Assembly (NCBI RefSeq): GCF_049310945.1
Contig: NZ_JBMERO010000001.1
Location: forward strand, 186,001 to 250,000
DNA length: 64,000 nt
Source: Bacillus_BS sp049310945
GTDB lineage: Bacteria; Bacillota; Bacilli; Bacillales; SA4
Reading direction: 5' to 3'
Part shown: positions 42,501-51,671 of the stretch, piece after piece
How the letters are laid out: each line of letters opens with the position of its first letter
Position numbering within the stretch: the stretch's first letter is position 1
Program-made: the position numbers and the translations under genes
Notes under the pieces: model-generated
Told to the model about the DNA's origin: nothing
The model's database searches: none
Seen by the model: the letters and a program-made list of their open reading frames with translations, nothing else

Positions 42501-43889
42501 AGCCGACAATTTGTGATGCGGATTAACAAACGATTCAAAACGATCTATGATTTGCCCTTCTTTAATCTTAACCGCAGCAAGTTCAATAATCGTATCATAC
42601 ACAGCTGATAAGCCCGTTGTCTCAACGTCAAATACGACATAGGTATCCGTTGATAATAAACGATGCTCTTCGTTATATGCAATTGGAACACCATCATTCA
42701 CTAAATTCGCTTCTATCCCATAGATAACTTTTATTCCGTGTTTTTTTCCAGCAGAGTAGGCTTCTGGAAACGATTGTGCAACGGCGTGATCCGTTAGGGC
42801 AAAAGCTTTATGACCCCATTTTTTTGCTTGCTCAATTAATCTCCCCACAGGCGTGATAGCATCCATTTGACTCATTGGTGAATGTGAGTGGAGCTCTACA
42901 CGTTTTTCACCTTCTGGAGCGGTATCTACTTTTTGTTTAGGGGAAAATTCTTGAATATCATTAGCCATCATAACGAGGTCTCGCACGAATGTATCGTTTT
43001 GGACTCCACCTCTGACTTTTAACCACATTCCCTTTTTAATCGATTGTAATAAAGGAACATCCTCTTTATCTCTTGAAAACATTTTCACTAAGATCGAGCT
43101 TGTGTAATCTGTTATCTTAAAAGTAACAAGGTGTCGTCCACTTCTTAATTCCTTTGTTTCAGCATGGAAAACATACCCCTGTACAATCGCTCTTCTTTCT
43201 TCCTCTTGAATAGAATGGATGGTCACGGGCTCTTCTTTGATACTATAGCCTATTGTTAATGGCCCTTGATGCTCCGTAGGATTGCCCTTGTCTCTCTTTT
43301 GCATTTCTGTTATTGCTTCTAGAACCTTAGAGCGATCTTCCAGTTCTTTTAGTGCTTCAAATTTTTCCTTTTCTTCTGTTGAAAATTCAATGATTGTATC
43401 TAACTGAAGATGTGGGAATCCGAACCTCACAAACTGTGAGGCTATAGCTTGTCCGTATTTTTTCTTAACAGAGATTGCTTCAGCATCATTTCGTGACTTT
43501 ATAATAATTTTTGCCCCTTGTAAAGTCGGGCTTTGTTCCTTCAACAATGGTAAAAACATGGGTGATACAGACCCAAGATGCGTAATGCAGATTGGCCAAT
43601 AGTCAATTACATCTTTTTCAAGTATAGTCTTTTCCCTTGTTTTAACGGAGAAACTTACTTGTGCGATATGAGAAAAAGTTTGTACCAGCTGCGAAGAGAA
43701 AACTTCAAAAATCGGTGCCGGAATTAGACGAGACCAAACAAAAGTAAAATGCCATGATTTCAATTGTGTTTGCACAGTCAATTTCTCAATGCCTGCATCT
43801 TGGAAGTACTCTTTTATTTCATTGGTTACATTCATTTGAGTAAGTAATATTTCGAAACGGTTCATTTGCTCTTGTGAAAGCTCTATCAC
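39591..43889 (-). CDS. polC: DNA polymerase III PolC
   Basis: The replicative Gram-positive DNA polymerase. Domain order: N-terminal domain, OB fold (about 225-320), PHP part 1 (HSHSPMSQMDA near 335), an inserted DnaQ-like proofreading exonuclease (VFDVETTGLS near 405), PHP remainder, then the polymerase with a Cys zinc knuckle (CPKCKHSHFF ... CPECGAKY) and PDIDLNFSGEYQ. I prefer a GTG start at 43889 behind GAGAGGAGAAA, giving 1432 aa, close to the 1437 aa of B. subtilis; a longer frame exists to 43931. A MITE-like element lies 5-9 bp past the stop. Confidence 0.96.
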   Translation of the reverse strand: MIELSQEQMNRFEILLTQMNVTNEIKEYFQDAGIEKLTVQTQLKSWHFTFVWSRLIPAPIFEVFSSQLVQTFSHIAQVSFSVKTREKTILEKDVIDYWPICITHLGSVSPMFLPLLKEQSPTLQGAKIIIKSRNDAEAISVKKKYGQAIASQFVRFGFPHLQLDTIIEFSTEEKEKFEALKELEDRSKVLEAITEMQKRDKGNPTEHQGPLTIGYSIKEEPVTIHSIQEEERRAIVQGYVFHAETKELRSGRHLVTFKITDYTSSILVKMFSRDKEDVPLLQSIKKGMWLKVRGGVQNDTFVRDLVMMANDIQEFSPKQKVDTAPEGEKRVELHSHSPMSQMDAITPVGRLIEQAKKWGHKAFALTDHAVAQSFPEAYSAGKKHGIKVIYGIEANLVNDGVPIAYNEEHRLLSTDTYVVFDVETTGLSAVYDTIIELAAVKIKEGQIIDRFESFVNPHHKLSATTIELTGITDDMVCVAPEVKDVLERFRSWMEDCTLVAHNASFDMGFLNVGLKKAGYEKVQNPVIDTLELGRYLYPTMKNHRLNTLCKKFDIDLTQHHRAIYDAEATGYLLMKMLKDSLEKGIEYHDGLNENMGQGNAYQRSRPYHMTILAKDEIGLKNLYKLISMSHQDYYYRIPRIPRSKFAKFREGLLVGSACDKGEVFEAMMQKSHEEAEAVAQFYDYIEVQPPEVYSRLLELELVRDQKALLDIISNIVKLGDKLGKTVVATGNVHYLEPEDYIYRKILVRAQGGANPLNRHELPKVHFRTTNEMLDAFSFLGTEKAKEIVVTNTNYMADLIGDVKPIKDDLYTPKIEGADEEVRSMSYAQSRAIYGNDLPDIVEARLEKELKSIIGHGFAVIYLISHKLVKKSLDDGYLVGSRGSVGSSFVATMTEITEVNPLPPHYICPKCKHSHFFDDGSVGSGFDLPDKDCPECGAKYKKDGHDIPFETFLGFKGDKVPDIDLNFSGEYQSIAHNYTKVLFGEDNVFRAGTIGTVAEKTAYGYVKGYASDNNLTIRNAEVDRLVAGCTGVKRTTGQHPGGIIVVPDYMDVYDFTPIQFPADDSTSEWKTTHFDFHSIHDNLLKLDILGHDDPTVIRMLQDLSGIDPKTIPTDDPEVMKIFANTKSLGVTEEQIMSKTGTFGIPEFGTKFVRQMLDETKPTTFSELVQISGLSHGTDVWLGNASELIANGTCTLSDVIGCRDDIMVYLIYAGLEPSLAFKIMENVRKGKGLPDEWIQDMKQNSVPDWYIDSCLKIKYMFPKAHAAAYVLMAVRIAYFKVHHPILYYAAYFTVRADDFDIEAMVRGSNAIRSKIDEINAKGLEASTKEKSLLTVLELSLEMCERGFSFQKIDLYRSSANEFIVEGTTLIPPFNSIPGLGTNAAYNIVKAREAGEFLSKEDLQQRSKISKTILEYLDNQGCLESLPDQNQLSLF

Positions 43890-43934
43890 GGATAGATTTC
43901 TCCTCTCTCCATGTACAACGAATTTTTCCAAATA

Positions 43935-43969
43935 GGAAGGTACCTCTAAAACTAAAGAGGTACCTTCCT
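43935..43969 (-). terminator. Hairpin between proS and polC
   Basis: AGGAAGGTACCTCT and AGAGGTACCTTCCT pair perfectly (14 bp, 7-nt loop). The following minus-strand sequence TATTTGG is a weak U-tract, so it may be an attenuator or processing site. Confidence 0.6.
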
Positions 43970-43980
43970 TGTGTCTATTT

Positions 43981-45678
43981 CTATTTTACAATATATTTTG
44001 AAATTGTCTCATATAAATTTTCAGTATTTATTTCCATTGATTCTCCGCTTGAGCGAAACTTTAGCTCAACGATTCCTTCTGATGCACGCTTGCCAATAGT
44101 AATTCGAATCGGCAATCCGATTAGATCTGCATCAGCAAATTTCACTCCTGGTCGTTCTTGGCGATCGTCATACAGAACCTCATACTTCTTTTTTAGATTC
44201 TCATATAACTCTTCAGCTAGTGATCTTTGGTCATCTTGCTTTGGATTTACGACAATAACATGTAGATCAAATGGAGCGACTGCTTCTGGCCATACTAAGC
44301 CGAATTCATCATTGAATTGTTCCGCAATAGCTGCGACAGTTCTTGATACTCCTATTCCGTAACAGCCCATGATCATCGGTTTTGCCTTACCGTTTTCATC
44401 TAAAATTGTTGCATTCATTGACTCACTGTATCGTGTGCCTAATTTAAATACGTGACCAACCTCAATACCCTTTGCAAAAACAATTGTGCCCTCGCCATCT
44501 GGTGAAGGATCTCCCTCTTGAATAAAACGAATATCCTCATATTGAGCAAGTGGTAAGTCACGATCAGGATTGAAGCCTGTATAATGGAACCCTTCTTCAT
44601 TCGCTCCACAAACACCATTTGTACAGAATTGAACCCCATAATCTGCAACAACCTGAACAGAAGGAGGAACATTAACAGGTCCTATTGATCCAATGGGACC
44701 TAGAATTTCTTTTGCCTCTTCTGAAGTTGCTAATTCAACGACAGATGCAGCAAATAGATTTTTTATCTTCACGTCATTTACTTCATGATCTCCACGAACC
44801 AGGACAAGTTTGTATTGGTCATCTACTTTAAAAAGTATAGATTTAATACATTGTTCAGGCGCCAACTTTAGGTAAGATGAAACCTCTTGAATAGACTTTT
44901 GATTTGGTGTCTCCACTCTCATTAATTTATCCTGTTGTTCTGAATTCTTTTCATATGTAATATTGACAGGTGCCATTTCAATATTAGCTGCAAAATTTGA
45001 AGAGTCGGAATAGGCAATCGTATCTTCACCAATTTCCGATAAAACCATAAATTCATGTGTGTCTTTTCCACCCATTGCACCAGAATCTGCAATGACTGCT
45101 CGAAAGTTCAGGCCTATCCGCGTGAATACATTTGAATATGCGTTAAACATTTTTTGGTAAACATTATCTAAGCTTTCTGCCGTGGCGTGGAATGAATAAG
45201 CATCCTTCATAATGAATTCTCTTCCACGTAAAAGACCAAAACGCGGCCTTTTTTCATCTCTAAATTTCGTCTGTATTTGAAAAAGAGTTAGCGGTAGTTT
45301 TTTATATGAGTTAACTTCATCTCTTACTAGGCTTGTAATCATTTCTTCATGAGTCGGTCCAAGTGCGAACTCCCGGTTATGACGGTCTTTCATTCTCATC
45401 ATTTCTGGTCCATACGAGTACCATCTACCCGATTCCTGCCAAAGCTCAGCTAGTTGTAGGGTGGGCATAAAAAGTTCCACTGCTCCTGCTAGTTCCATTT
45501 CTTCGCGGACAATCTGCTCAACTTTTTGAAGAACTTTATTTCCGAGTGGTAGGAAGCTGTATACACCTGCTGAGTTTTGACGGATAAATCCGGCACGGAG
45601 TAAAAGCTGGTGACTTTTAACATCTGCATCCGCAGGTACTTCTCTAAGTGTTGGAATAAACATCATACTTTGTTTCAT
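43981..45678 (-). CDS. proS: Prolyl-tRNA synthetase
   Basis: A class II aminoacyl-tRNA synthetase of bacterial type, 565 aa. The catalytic core has RPRFGLLRGREFIMKDAYSF (motif 2 region) and CYGIGVSRTVAAIAEQ (motif 3), interrupted by a YbaK-like editing domain (about 225-390) that removes Ala-tRNA(Pro), followed by the anticodon-binding domain. No T-box leader fits in the 43-bp gap to rasP. It lies between rasP and polC, as in B. subtilis. Confidence 0.97.
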   Translation of the reverse strand: MKQSMMFIPTLREVPADADVKSHQLLLRAGFIRQNSAGVYSFLPLGNKVLQKVEQIVREEMELAGAVELFMPTLQLAELWQESGRWYSYGPEMMRMKDRHNREFALGPTHEEMITSLVRDEVNSYKKLPLTLFQIQTKFRDEKRPRFGLLRGREFIMKDAYSFHATAESLDNVYQKMFNAYSNVFTRIGLNFRAVIADSGAMGGKDTHEFMVLSEIGEDTIAYSDSSNFAANIEMAPVNITYEKNSEQQDKLMRVETPNQKSIQEVSSYLKLAPEQCIKSILFKVDDQYKLVLVRGDHEVNDVKIKNLFAASVVELATSEEAKEILGPIGSIGPVNVPPSVQVVADYGVQFCTNGVCGANEEGFHYTGFNPDRDLPLAQYEDIRFIQEGDPSPDGEGTIVFAKGIEVGHVFKLGTRYSESMNATILDENGKAKPMIMGCYGIGVSRTVAAIAEQFNDEFGLVWPEAVAPFDLHVIVVNPKQDDQRSLAEELYENLKKKYEVLYDDRQERPGVKFADADLIGLPIRITIGKRASEGIVELKFRSSGESMEINTENLYETISKYIVK

Positions 45679-45721
45679 CTATTGCACCTCATTATAAGTA
45701 TAGAAACTGTAAATATCTTAA

Positions 45722-47002
45722 TTACATAGTGAAGAAAATACGTTGAATATCATTCCAAGTGACAACAAGCATGAGTAGCATTAAAAACGCAAAACCAATA
45801 AAGTGAACAAGACCTTCCTTTTGACGGTCAATTGGTTTCCCACGAACAGCTTCAACAAGGAAAAACATCAGCCTTCCTCCATCTAGCGCAGGAAGTGGCA
45901 ACATATTAACAATTCCAAGATTTATACTTAAAATAGCTCCCCATCTCATTAAGTTGTAAATACCTGTTTGAGCTACCTCATTTGTTGCATCATAAATGCC
46001 AACAGGACCTGATAACATATCTATTGAGAATTGGCCTGTTATTAACTTACCAAGTCCAGTTACAATCTCTTTTGTCCAAAAATAAGTTTCTGTGAATCCA
46101 TATGAAAGAGAACTTACTATATTTTTTTCTATAGGACCATATACACCTATTACCCCAAATGGTTCCTCGGTTGAAGCTGAATTCTCCGGTAACTTTGCTT
46201 TTTCAGGCGTAATCATCACGTCAGATGATGTCCCATTTCTTTGAATAGTGAATTTTAGTTCGTCCTCAGGGTGTTGACGAATAATTCCAACAACATCCTT
46301 CCAGGTGGTTACATCGACACCGTCAATGGACTGAATCTGGTCCCCTTGTTGTAACCCGGCATTAGCTGCTGGACTATTTTCAACAACAACTCCTAATCTA
46401 GCCTCATCTACGGGGCTTCCTTGAAGGAGGCCTAGTAATAGAAACGTGACAAAAGCTAACACAAAGTTCATAGCAGGGCCCGCAATAATGGCAAGTGTTC
46501 TTTGACCGAGCGTCTTAGAACCAAACTGCCTGTTGTATGGAGCTAGTTGTGTTTCTTGTCCATCAATGATAAAAACTGCCTTCTCATTGACTTGAAAACG
46601 TTCAAGCTTCTCTTCATCTTGCTCATAACCACTAATGAAGAGCTGTTTATCAAGGTCAGCTTCCTCCACTTCAATAACACGTGCATTGGGAAATTTGTCT
46701 TTATTGTTTAATATAATTTTAATAACTTCATTGGAGGGATTCATGACTAAACCAACATGGTAACCAGCCTTTACATCAATAGTCTCTGGGTCTTCTCCTG
46801 CCATTCTAACAAAACCGCCAATAGGTAGAAGTCGAATCGTATAGACTGTCTCATTCCGTTTGAACGAGAAAACCTTCGGACCAAATCCAATAGCAAATTC
46901 ACGACATAAAATGCCTGCTCTCTTGGCAAATACTAGATGTCCTAATTCGTGAAAAAATACAAGTGCACCAAATATGATCACAAAAGCTATGACTGTATTC
47001 AA
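45722..47002 (-). CDS. rasP: Site-2 zinc metalloprotease RasP/RseP
   Basis: An intramembrane protease that cleaves anti-sigma factors and other membrane substrates. It has HELGH (H18-H22) in the first transmembrane helix, further transmembrane segments near 175-195, 350-370 and 400-420, a PDZ domain (about 205-280) and the third ligand region NMLPLPALDGGR near 370. The 426-aa length fits Bacillus RasP (YluC). Confidence 0.96.
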   Translation of the reverse strand: MNTVIAFVIIFGALVFFHELGHLVFAKRAGILCREFAIGFGPKVFSFKRNETVYTIRLLPIGGFVRMAGEDPETIDVKAGYHVGLVMNPSNEVIKIILNNKDKFPNARVIEVEEADLDKQLFISGYEQDEEKLERFQVNEKAVFIIDGQETQLAPYNRQFGSKTLGQRTLAIIAGPAMNFVLAFVTFLLLGLLQGSPVDEARLGVVVENSPAANAGLQQGDQIQSIDGVDVTTWKDVVGIIRQHPEDELKFTIQRNGTSSDVMITPEKAKLPENSASTEEPFGVIGVYGPIEKNIVSSLSYGFTETYFWTKEIVTGLGKLITGQFSIDMLSGPVGIYDATNEVAQTGIYNLMRWGAILSINLGIVNMLPLPALDGGRLMFFLVEAVRGKPIDRQKEGLVHFIGFAFLMLLMLVVTWNDIQRIFFTM

Positions 47003-47015
47003 TAGTAACCCACCT

Positions 47016-48164
47016 TTATTTTAGTAGTGATGTGACAAACCTTCTCGTTTCCTTGTCCACTTGTTGGATCTCTTCTAAATTTGGCTCCATGCTATTTTCA
47101 TGCTTTTCCAAGGCTTGTTCAATCAAGTCCTCAATTTGAAGAAATGAGACTCTTCCTTTTAAAAATGCATCAACGGCAACCTCATTGGCTGCATTTAATA
47201 CAGTTGGCATGGTACCACCTGATTTTCCAGCTTGATAAGCAAAATGTAAACATTTAAATCGATCTAGATCCATTTTTTCAAAATGTAAAGTTCCAATTTC
47301 AGACAAATTAAGCCTTTTTGCAAGTGGCATTTCCAATCTCATTGGATAGGTAAGAGCATATTGAATCGGCACTCTCATATCAGGTGTGCCAAGCTGTGCG
47401 ATGACACTCGTGTCATCATATTCAACCATTGAGTGAATAATACTTTCTTTATGTAATATTACTTCTATTTTTTCGTATGGTATATTAAACAACCATCTAG
47501 CCTCAATTACTTCCAAGCCTTTGTTCATCATTGTAGCTGAGTCAACAGTTATTTTAGCTCCCATAGTCCAGTTTGGGTGCGCTAACGTCTCATCAATGGT
47601 CACATTTGTTAGTTCACTTCTGGAACGATCACGAAAACTTCCACCAGAAGCTGTTAAAATGAGTCTATTAATCTTTGTTATATCCTGTCCAACAAGTGAT
47701 TGAAAAATAGCTGAATGCTCACTATCAACAGGTAAAATGTCCACATTATGCTTCTGGGCGAGCTTCATTACAAGATGCCCAGCCGTTACTAATGTTTCTT
47801 TATTTGCAATCGCAATGGTTTTACCTGCTTTAATTGCTTCAAGAGTTGGAACAAGCCCTACACTTCCTAAAACCGCATTTACAAGAATCGTACAATCTGA
47901 GTGAGTGGCTACAAGTACCAAACCCTCTTCTCCATATACAATTTCAGGCTTATAGATTAGCTGTTGTTCCAGCTTCTGTTTATCTTCCTTAGTAAGGACA
48001 GATACAAGAATAGGTTTAAATTCTTCAATAATCTTAAGACCCAGATCTGTATTACGACCGAAAGAAAGAGCTATCAATTCAAAATGCTCCGGATGAAGAC
48101 GAATGAGATCAAGTGTTTGAGTACCAATTGAACCTGTCGCTCCTAATAAACTGATTTTTTTCAT
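47016..48164 (-). CDS. dxr: 1-deoxy-D-xylulose-5-phosphate reductoisomerase
   Basis: Dxr makes methylerythritol phosphate in the non-mevalonate isoprenoid pathway. The 382-aa protein has the NADPH loop LLGATGSIGTQTLDL, the metal/substrate motif VDSEHSAIFQ near 150 and NWTMGAKITVDSATMMNKGLE split around residues 198-215. It lies between cdsA and rasP, in the order of B. subtilis. Confidence 0.97.
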   Translation of the reverse strand: MKKISLLGATGSIGTQTLDLIRLHPEHFELIALSFGRNTDLGLKIIEEFKPILVSVLTKEDKQKLEQQLIYKPEIVYGEEGLVLVATHSDCTILVNAVLGSVGLVPTLEAIKAGKTIAIANKETLVTAGHLVMKLAQKHNVDILPVDSEHSAIFQSLVGQDITKINRLILTASGGSFRDRSRSELTNVTIDETLAHPNWTMGAKITVDSATMMNKGLEVIEARWLFNIPYEKIEVILHKESIIHSMVEYDDTSVIAQLGTPDMRVPIQYALTYPMRLEMPLAKRLNLSEIGTLHFEKMDLDRFKCLHFAYQAGKSGGTMPTVLNAANEVAVDAFLKGRVSFLQIEDLIEQALEKHENSMEPNLEEIQQVDKETRRFVTSLLK

Positions 48165-48205
48165 AGTTGCAGCTCCTATATTTTAAGCCTGAAGTAAAAG
48201 CTCAT

Positions 48206-48994
48206 TTATACAAATTGTAAAAAATGGAAAATTGGTAAGACAAATAAAAGGCTATCAAATCGATCTAGTATCCCTCCGTGCCCCGGTAAAATGGTGCCAG
48301 AATCTTTCACATCGTAATGTCTCTTTAAAGCGGATTCTACCAAATCCCCCATTTGCCCGAAAATGGATAGAAGAACGGTAATAAGTAGCATTTTAAAGAA
48401 TGAATCAGTTATAGGTAGAAAAAATTGAAATATAATGGCAACAATTAGCGCACATATTACCCCGCCAATAGAACCCTCTATTGTCTTATTCGGACTAATT
48501 TCAGGCCAGAGCTTTCTCTTACCCACTGCTCTACCAACAAAATAAGCACCCGAATCTGTCGCCCAAATAACAAACATAGCAAAAAATAAATACTTAAGAC
48601 CCTTATCACTTGTCTCAATAAAGTAATAAAATCCAATTCCTATATAAATAGTAGCAAGAATAACAAAAGCAGCATCATCAAAAGTAAACTTGTTTTTTGT
48701 AATTACCGTATACGATAACAAAAAGACAACGGCAAGAAGTGCAATTTCTACTTTTGATACATTTACATCCGTCATAAAGTCCAATGTCGTACTTGGAAAC
48801 AACAAGACCCAAATTAAGATCAGGCTAAGAACACCTGGAAAAGTTTGGACCGATATGTTTTTCATTCTTAGTAATTCATAAAGAGCAATTGTTGCCAGTA
48901 AATAAATAAATAATGTAAATGGCAGCCCGCCAATTATTACAAATGGCAAGAAAATCGCAACAGCTAGAATGGCTGTTAATATCCGTTGCATCAT
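48206..48994 (-). CDS. cdsA: Phosphatidate cytidylyltransferase
   Basis: CdsA makes CDP-diacylglycerol, the substrate of PgsA encoded elsewhere in the window. The 262-aa polytopic membrane protein has about seven to eight hydrophobic segments and the C-terminal CDS signature (LKRHYDVKDSGTILPGHGG, then ILDRFDS). It follows uppS after 18 bp. Confidence 0.96.
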   Translation of the reverse strand: MMQRILTAILAVAIFLPFVIIGGLPFTLFIYLLATIALYELLRMKNISVQTFPGVLSLILIWVLLFPSTTLDFMTDVNVSKVEIALLAVVFLLSYTVITKNKFTFDDAAFVILATIYIGIGFYYFIETSDKGLKYLFFAMFVIWATDSGAYFVGRAVGKRKLWPEISPNKTIEGSIGGVICALIVAIIFQFFLPITDSFFKMLLITVLLSIFGQMGDLVESALKRHYDVKDSGTILPGHGGILDRFDSLLFVLPIFHFLQFV

Positions 48995-49012
48995 GTTAGA
49001 TTCATCACCTTT

Positions 49013-49786
49013 TTATACTCCTCCATACCTACGACCACGCTTTTGAAACTCGAATATGGCTTGGATAAATTCTTTCTCAGAAAAATCTGGCCACAATACA
49101 TCAGTGAACCAAAATTCTGAATATGCAAGCTGCCAGAGCATAAAATTACTCAGACGATGCTCACCACTTGTGCGAATTAATAAATCTGGATCCTTAAGAG
49201 AACTAGTCATTAAATAATGCGAAATTGTATCATCACTAATCTCCGACGCAAGAATGTTACCAGCCTGCACTTCAGACACAATCTGTTTAACAGCCTTCGT
49301 AATCTCATCCCTAGACCCATAATTTAGTGCGAAATTTAATATTAATCCATTGTTCTTTTTCGTTTCTCTCATAGCCTTCTCTACAGCATTTCTAGTATGT
49401 ATTGGGATTTCATTATGATTTCCAATCATTTGGACTCTTACATTCTCTTCCACAAGTTCCGGTAAAAATGTTCCTAAAAACTCCTCAGGGAGCTTCATTA
49501 AATAGTCTACCTCAGTCTTAGGCCTCTTCCAATTTTCAGTTGAAAAAGCATACAAAGTCAGTACCTCAACACCAAGCTCATTCGCAAGCTTCGTCATTTT
49601 CCTAACAACCTTCATCCCTTCATGATGTCCCGCAATACGAGGCAAAGCCCTCTTACTAGCCCAACGGCCATTTCCATCCATTATAATGGCAATGTGCTTA
49701 GGAATTGGCTTCGACAAAACATCTTCTTTCGAAGTAACCGTACTATATTCTTTTTTGTCTATCCAACGTTTAAGTTTATCAAGCAT
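49013..49786 (-). CDS. uppS: Undecaprenyl diphosphate synthase
   Basis: UppS makes the C55 carrier lipid precursor for cell-wall synthesis. The 257-aa protein (MLDKLKRWIDKKE) has the catalytic Asp37 in IAIIMDGNGRWA, and FSTENWKRP, LIRTSGEHRLSNF and SEFWFTDVLWPDF further on. The ATG at 49786 follows GGGGGATAAGAGA; earlier in-frame starts lack spacing. It begins the uppS-cdsA-dxr-rasP-proS-polC run. Confidence 0.96.
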   Translation of the reverse strand: MLDKLKRWIDKKEYSTVTSKEDVLSKPIPKHIAIIMDGNGRWASKRALPRIAGHHEGMKVVRKMTKLANELGVEVLTLYAFSTENWKRPKTEVDYLMKLPEEFLGTFLPELVEENVRVQMIGNHNEIPIHTRNAVEKAMRETKKNNGLILNFALNYGSRDEITKAVKQIVSEVQAGNILASEISDDTISHYLMTSSLKDPDLLIRTSGEHRLSNFMLWQLAYSEFWFTDVLWPDFSEKEFIQAIFEFQKRGRRYGGV

Positions 49787-49865
49787 TCTCTTATCCCCCA
49801 TCATTACCATTATAAACAAAGCTTATCCACAGTTCAAAGAAACTCTAAATTTTTATTCAAAATAT

Positions 49866-49874
49866 ATCATACCA
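49866..49874 (-). promoter_or_regulatory. Candidate extended -10 promoter of uppS
   Basis: Minus-strand TGGTATGAT is an extended -10 (TGnTATGAT) about 80 bp upstream of uppS. No good -35 is visible at 17 bp. Confidence 0.45.
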
Positions 49875-50053
49875 TTAATTCGATACGATATTTAATAGAT
49901 TTTATAAGTAGGTGTTTTCTAAAGGCTGTTTTCGTAAACATCGTTGCTAATTAACCAATAGAGGAGTCGTTAACTAGAACGTGTGTTGCTCGCTCCAATC
50001 AACTTATTTATCAACTGGTTACTTTCACTAGATTCCTATTAATAAAACGACAA

Positions 50054-50081
50054 TCTTTTAGAAAAGAGCCTTTCTAAAAGA
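50054..50081. terminator. Perfect hairpin between frr and uppS
   Basis: TCTTTTAGAAA and TTTCTAAAAGA (11 bp, 6-nt loop). Followed by TTGTCGTTTTATT on the minus strand, so it may be a second, weaker terminator after frr. Confidence 0.5.
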
Positions 50082-50150
50082 CTCAGAAGACACCTTAGTG
50101 GGGGGGTTCACAGGAAGAAGGGAGCGGAAACACTACATGCTTACTTAACA

Positions 50151-50180
50151 AGCAAAAAACCCCCTACCATTAGAGGGTTT
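50151..50180 (-). terminator. frr terminator
   Basis: AAACCCTCT and AGGGGGTTT pair around TAATGGT on the minus strand and are followed by TTTGCTTG. It lies some 33 bp past the frr stop. Confidence 0.8.
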
Positions 50181-50212
50181 TCACTAATCTCTATTATTTA
50201 CCGTCTAAAAGC

Positions 50213-50770
50213 TTAAACAGCCATAATTTCTTTCTCTTTATCCTTCGTTACCGAATCAACCTTTGTAATATGCAAGTCCGTTTCTTTTTGAATATCCTCT
50301 GTCATACTGCGAAGCTCGTCTTCCGTGATATCCCCGCTCTTCTCAAGCTTCTTTAAATCATCGTTTGAGTCACGACGAATATTACGAACAGCAACCTTTG
50401 CTTCTTCTCCATATTTTTTTACTAGCTTTGATAATTCAACACGACGTTCTTCAGTCAAAGCTGGTATGACAATTCGAATCATTGTTCCATCATTACTTGG
50501 AGTAATACCAAGATCTGATTTCATGATCGCTTTCTCAATCTCGCCTAGTGATGTCTTATCATAAGGAGTAATAGTTAACATTCGGGCTTCTGGAACATTA
50601 ACAGAAGCTAATTGATTGACTGGAGTAGAAGCTCCATAATATTCAACTGTGATCTTATCTAATAAAGAAGCACTTGCACGTCCAGCACGAATGGTCGAAA
50701 GCTCACGCTGATATGCTTGAATGGCCTTATCCATTTTTTCCTTGGCATTCTTAATTACTTGTTTGCCCAT
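50213..50770 (-). CDS. frr: Ribosome recycling factor
   Basis: RRF (185 aa) splits post-termination ribosomes with EF-G. It has the family pattern of a three-helix bundle with a hinge domain (STIRAGRASASLLDKITVEY, then INQLASVNVPEARML-like segment; KKYGEEAKVAVRNIRRDSN). It follows pyrH by one base, which implies co-transcription. Confidence 0.97.
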   Translation of the reverse strand: MGKQVIKNAKEKMDKAIQAYQRELSTIRAGRASASLLDKITVEYYGASTPVNQLASVNVPEARMLTITPYDKTSLGEIEKAIMKSDLGITPSNDGTMIRIVIPALTEERRVELSKLVKKYGEEAKVAVRNIRRDSNDDLKKLEKSGDITEDELRSMTEDIQKETDLHITKVDSVTKDKEKEIMAV

Positions 50771-50771
50771 A

Positions 50772-51494
50772 TTATTTCCCCCTCACAATCGTACCTATAT
50801 TTTCACCTAGAACAACTCGTTTAATATTTCCTTCTTCCATGACAGAAAAGACAATTAAAGGAATATCGTTATCCATGCATAGAGAAGAAGCTGTCGAATC
50901 CATTACAGCTAGACCTTCCTTTAAAACATCTAGATAAGTTAAGGTCTCATATTTTACAGCCGTTTTATCAATGGACGGGTCAGCTGAATATACACCATCC
51001 ACATTATTTTTAGCCATAAGAATCACGTCAGCTTCAATTTCAGCAGCACGTAGAGCAGCTGTTGTGTCAGTTGAGAAATACGGATTACCCGTTCCTGCTG
51101 CAAAAATAACCACACGCTTTTTCTCAAGATGTCTGATCGCTTTTCTTCTTATGTAGGGTTCGGCTACTTGTCGCATTTCAATTGATGTTTGCACACGAGT
51201 TTGAACTCCAATATTTTCAAGGCTATCCTGCAGGGCAAGTGAGTTCATGACTGTCGCAAGCATACCCATATAGTCAGCATTGGCTCGGTCCATTCCCATT
51301 TCGCTCCCGGCTTTGCCTCTCCAAATATTCCCTCCACCGACAACAACTGCCACTTCAACATCCAGTTCAGCAATTTCCTTAATTTGATTTGCGATGGATT
51401 GAATAATCTCAGGATTAATTCCAAATCCAAGTTCCCCAGCAAGTGCTTCACCACTTAATTTTAATACCACTCGTTTATACTTTGCAGTACTCAT
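50772..51494 (-). CDS. pyrH: Uridylate kinase
   Basis: PyrH phosphorylates UMP to UDP and belongs to the amino-acid-kinase fold rather than the P-loop kinases. The 240-aa protein has RVVLKLSGEALAGE near the start, VVGGGNIWRG near 53 and FAAGTGNPYFSTDTTAALRA near 131. It stands between tsf and frr, the standard order. Confidence 0.97.
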   Translation of the reverse strand: MSTAKYKRVVLKLSGEALAGELGFGINPEIIQSIANQIKEIAELDVEVAVVVGGGNIWRGKAGSEMGMDRANADYMGMLATVMNSLALQDSLENIGVQTRVQTSIEMRQVAEPYIRRKAIRHLEKKRVVIFAAGTGNPYFSTDTTAALRAAEIEADVILMAKNNVDGVYSADPSIDKTAVKYETLTYLDVLKEGLAVMDSTASSLCMDNDIPLIVFSVMEEGNIKRVVLGENIGTIVRGK

Positions 51495-51565
51495 CGCTAC
51501 CTCCTGTGAACCTAGTATTGTTCAATTTAGCTTTGCTTATTAATTGAAGCAAAAGCAAATTTCTT

Positions 51566-51594
51566 TAAAAAAGAGGGAACACATTGTGTTCCCT
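51566..51594 (-). terminator. tsf terminator
   Basis: AGGGAACAC and GTGTTCCCT (9 bp, 3-nt loop) are followed by CTTTTTTAAAG on the minus strand, between tsf and pyrH. Confidence 0.85.
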
Positions 51595-51671
51595 ATCTTC
51601 TTTCGAATCTCTAGCTGTATCAGCTTAGAAGAGTATTTTGCAAATGCTCCCTTAGAAAAATACTGCAAATA

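Larger units (their letters stand above)
49787..50150. other. Gap between frr and uppS
   Basis: No gene is seen. The gap contains a probable extended -10 promoter for uppS and a perfect hairpin (50054-50081); a TG-rich/G-run stretch around 50097-50107 has no evident role. Confidence 0.4.

Noticed and set aside
39600..43850. Open frames on the plus strand opposite polC, infB, pnpA and other long genes
   Set aside because: They lie inside well-supported minus-strand genes, lack ribosome binding sites and show low-complexity or Ser/Thr-rich translations typical of antisense shadows.
45679..45721. T-box leader for proS
   Set aside because: The gap between rasP and proS is only about 43 bp, with no room for a T-box, and no tRNA-binding motif is visible.
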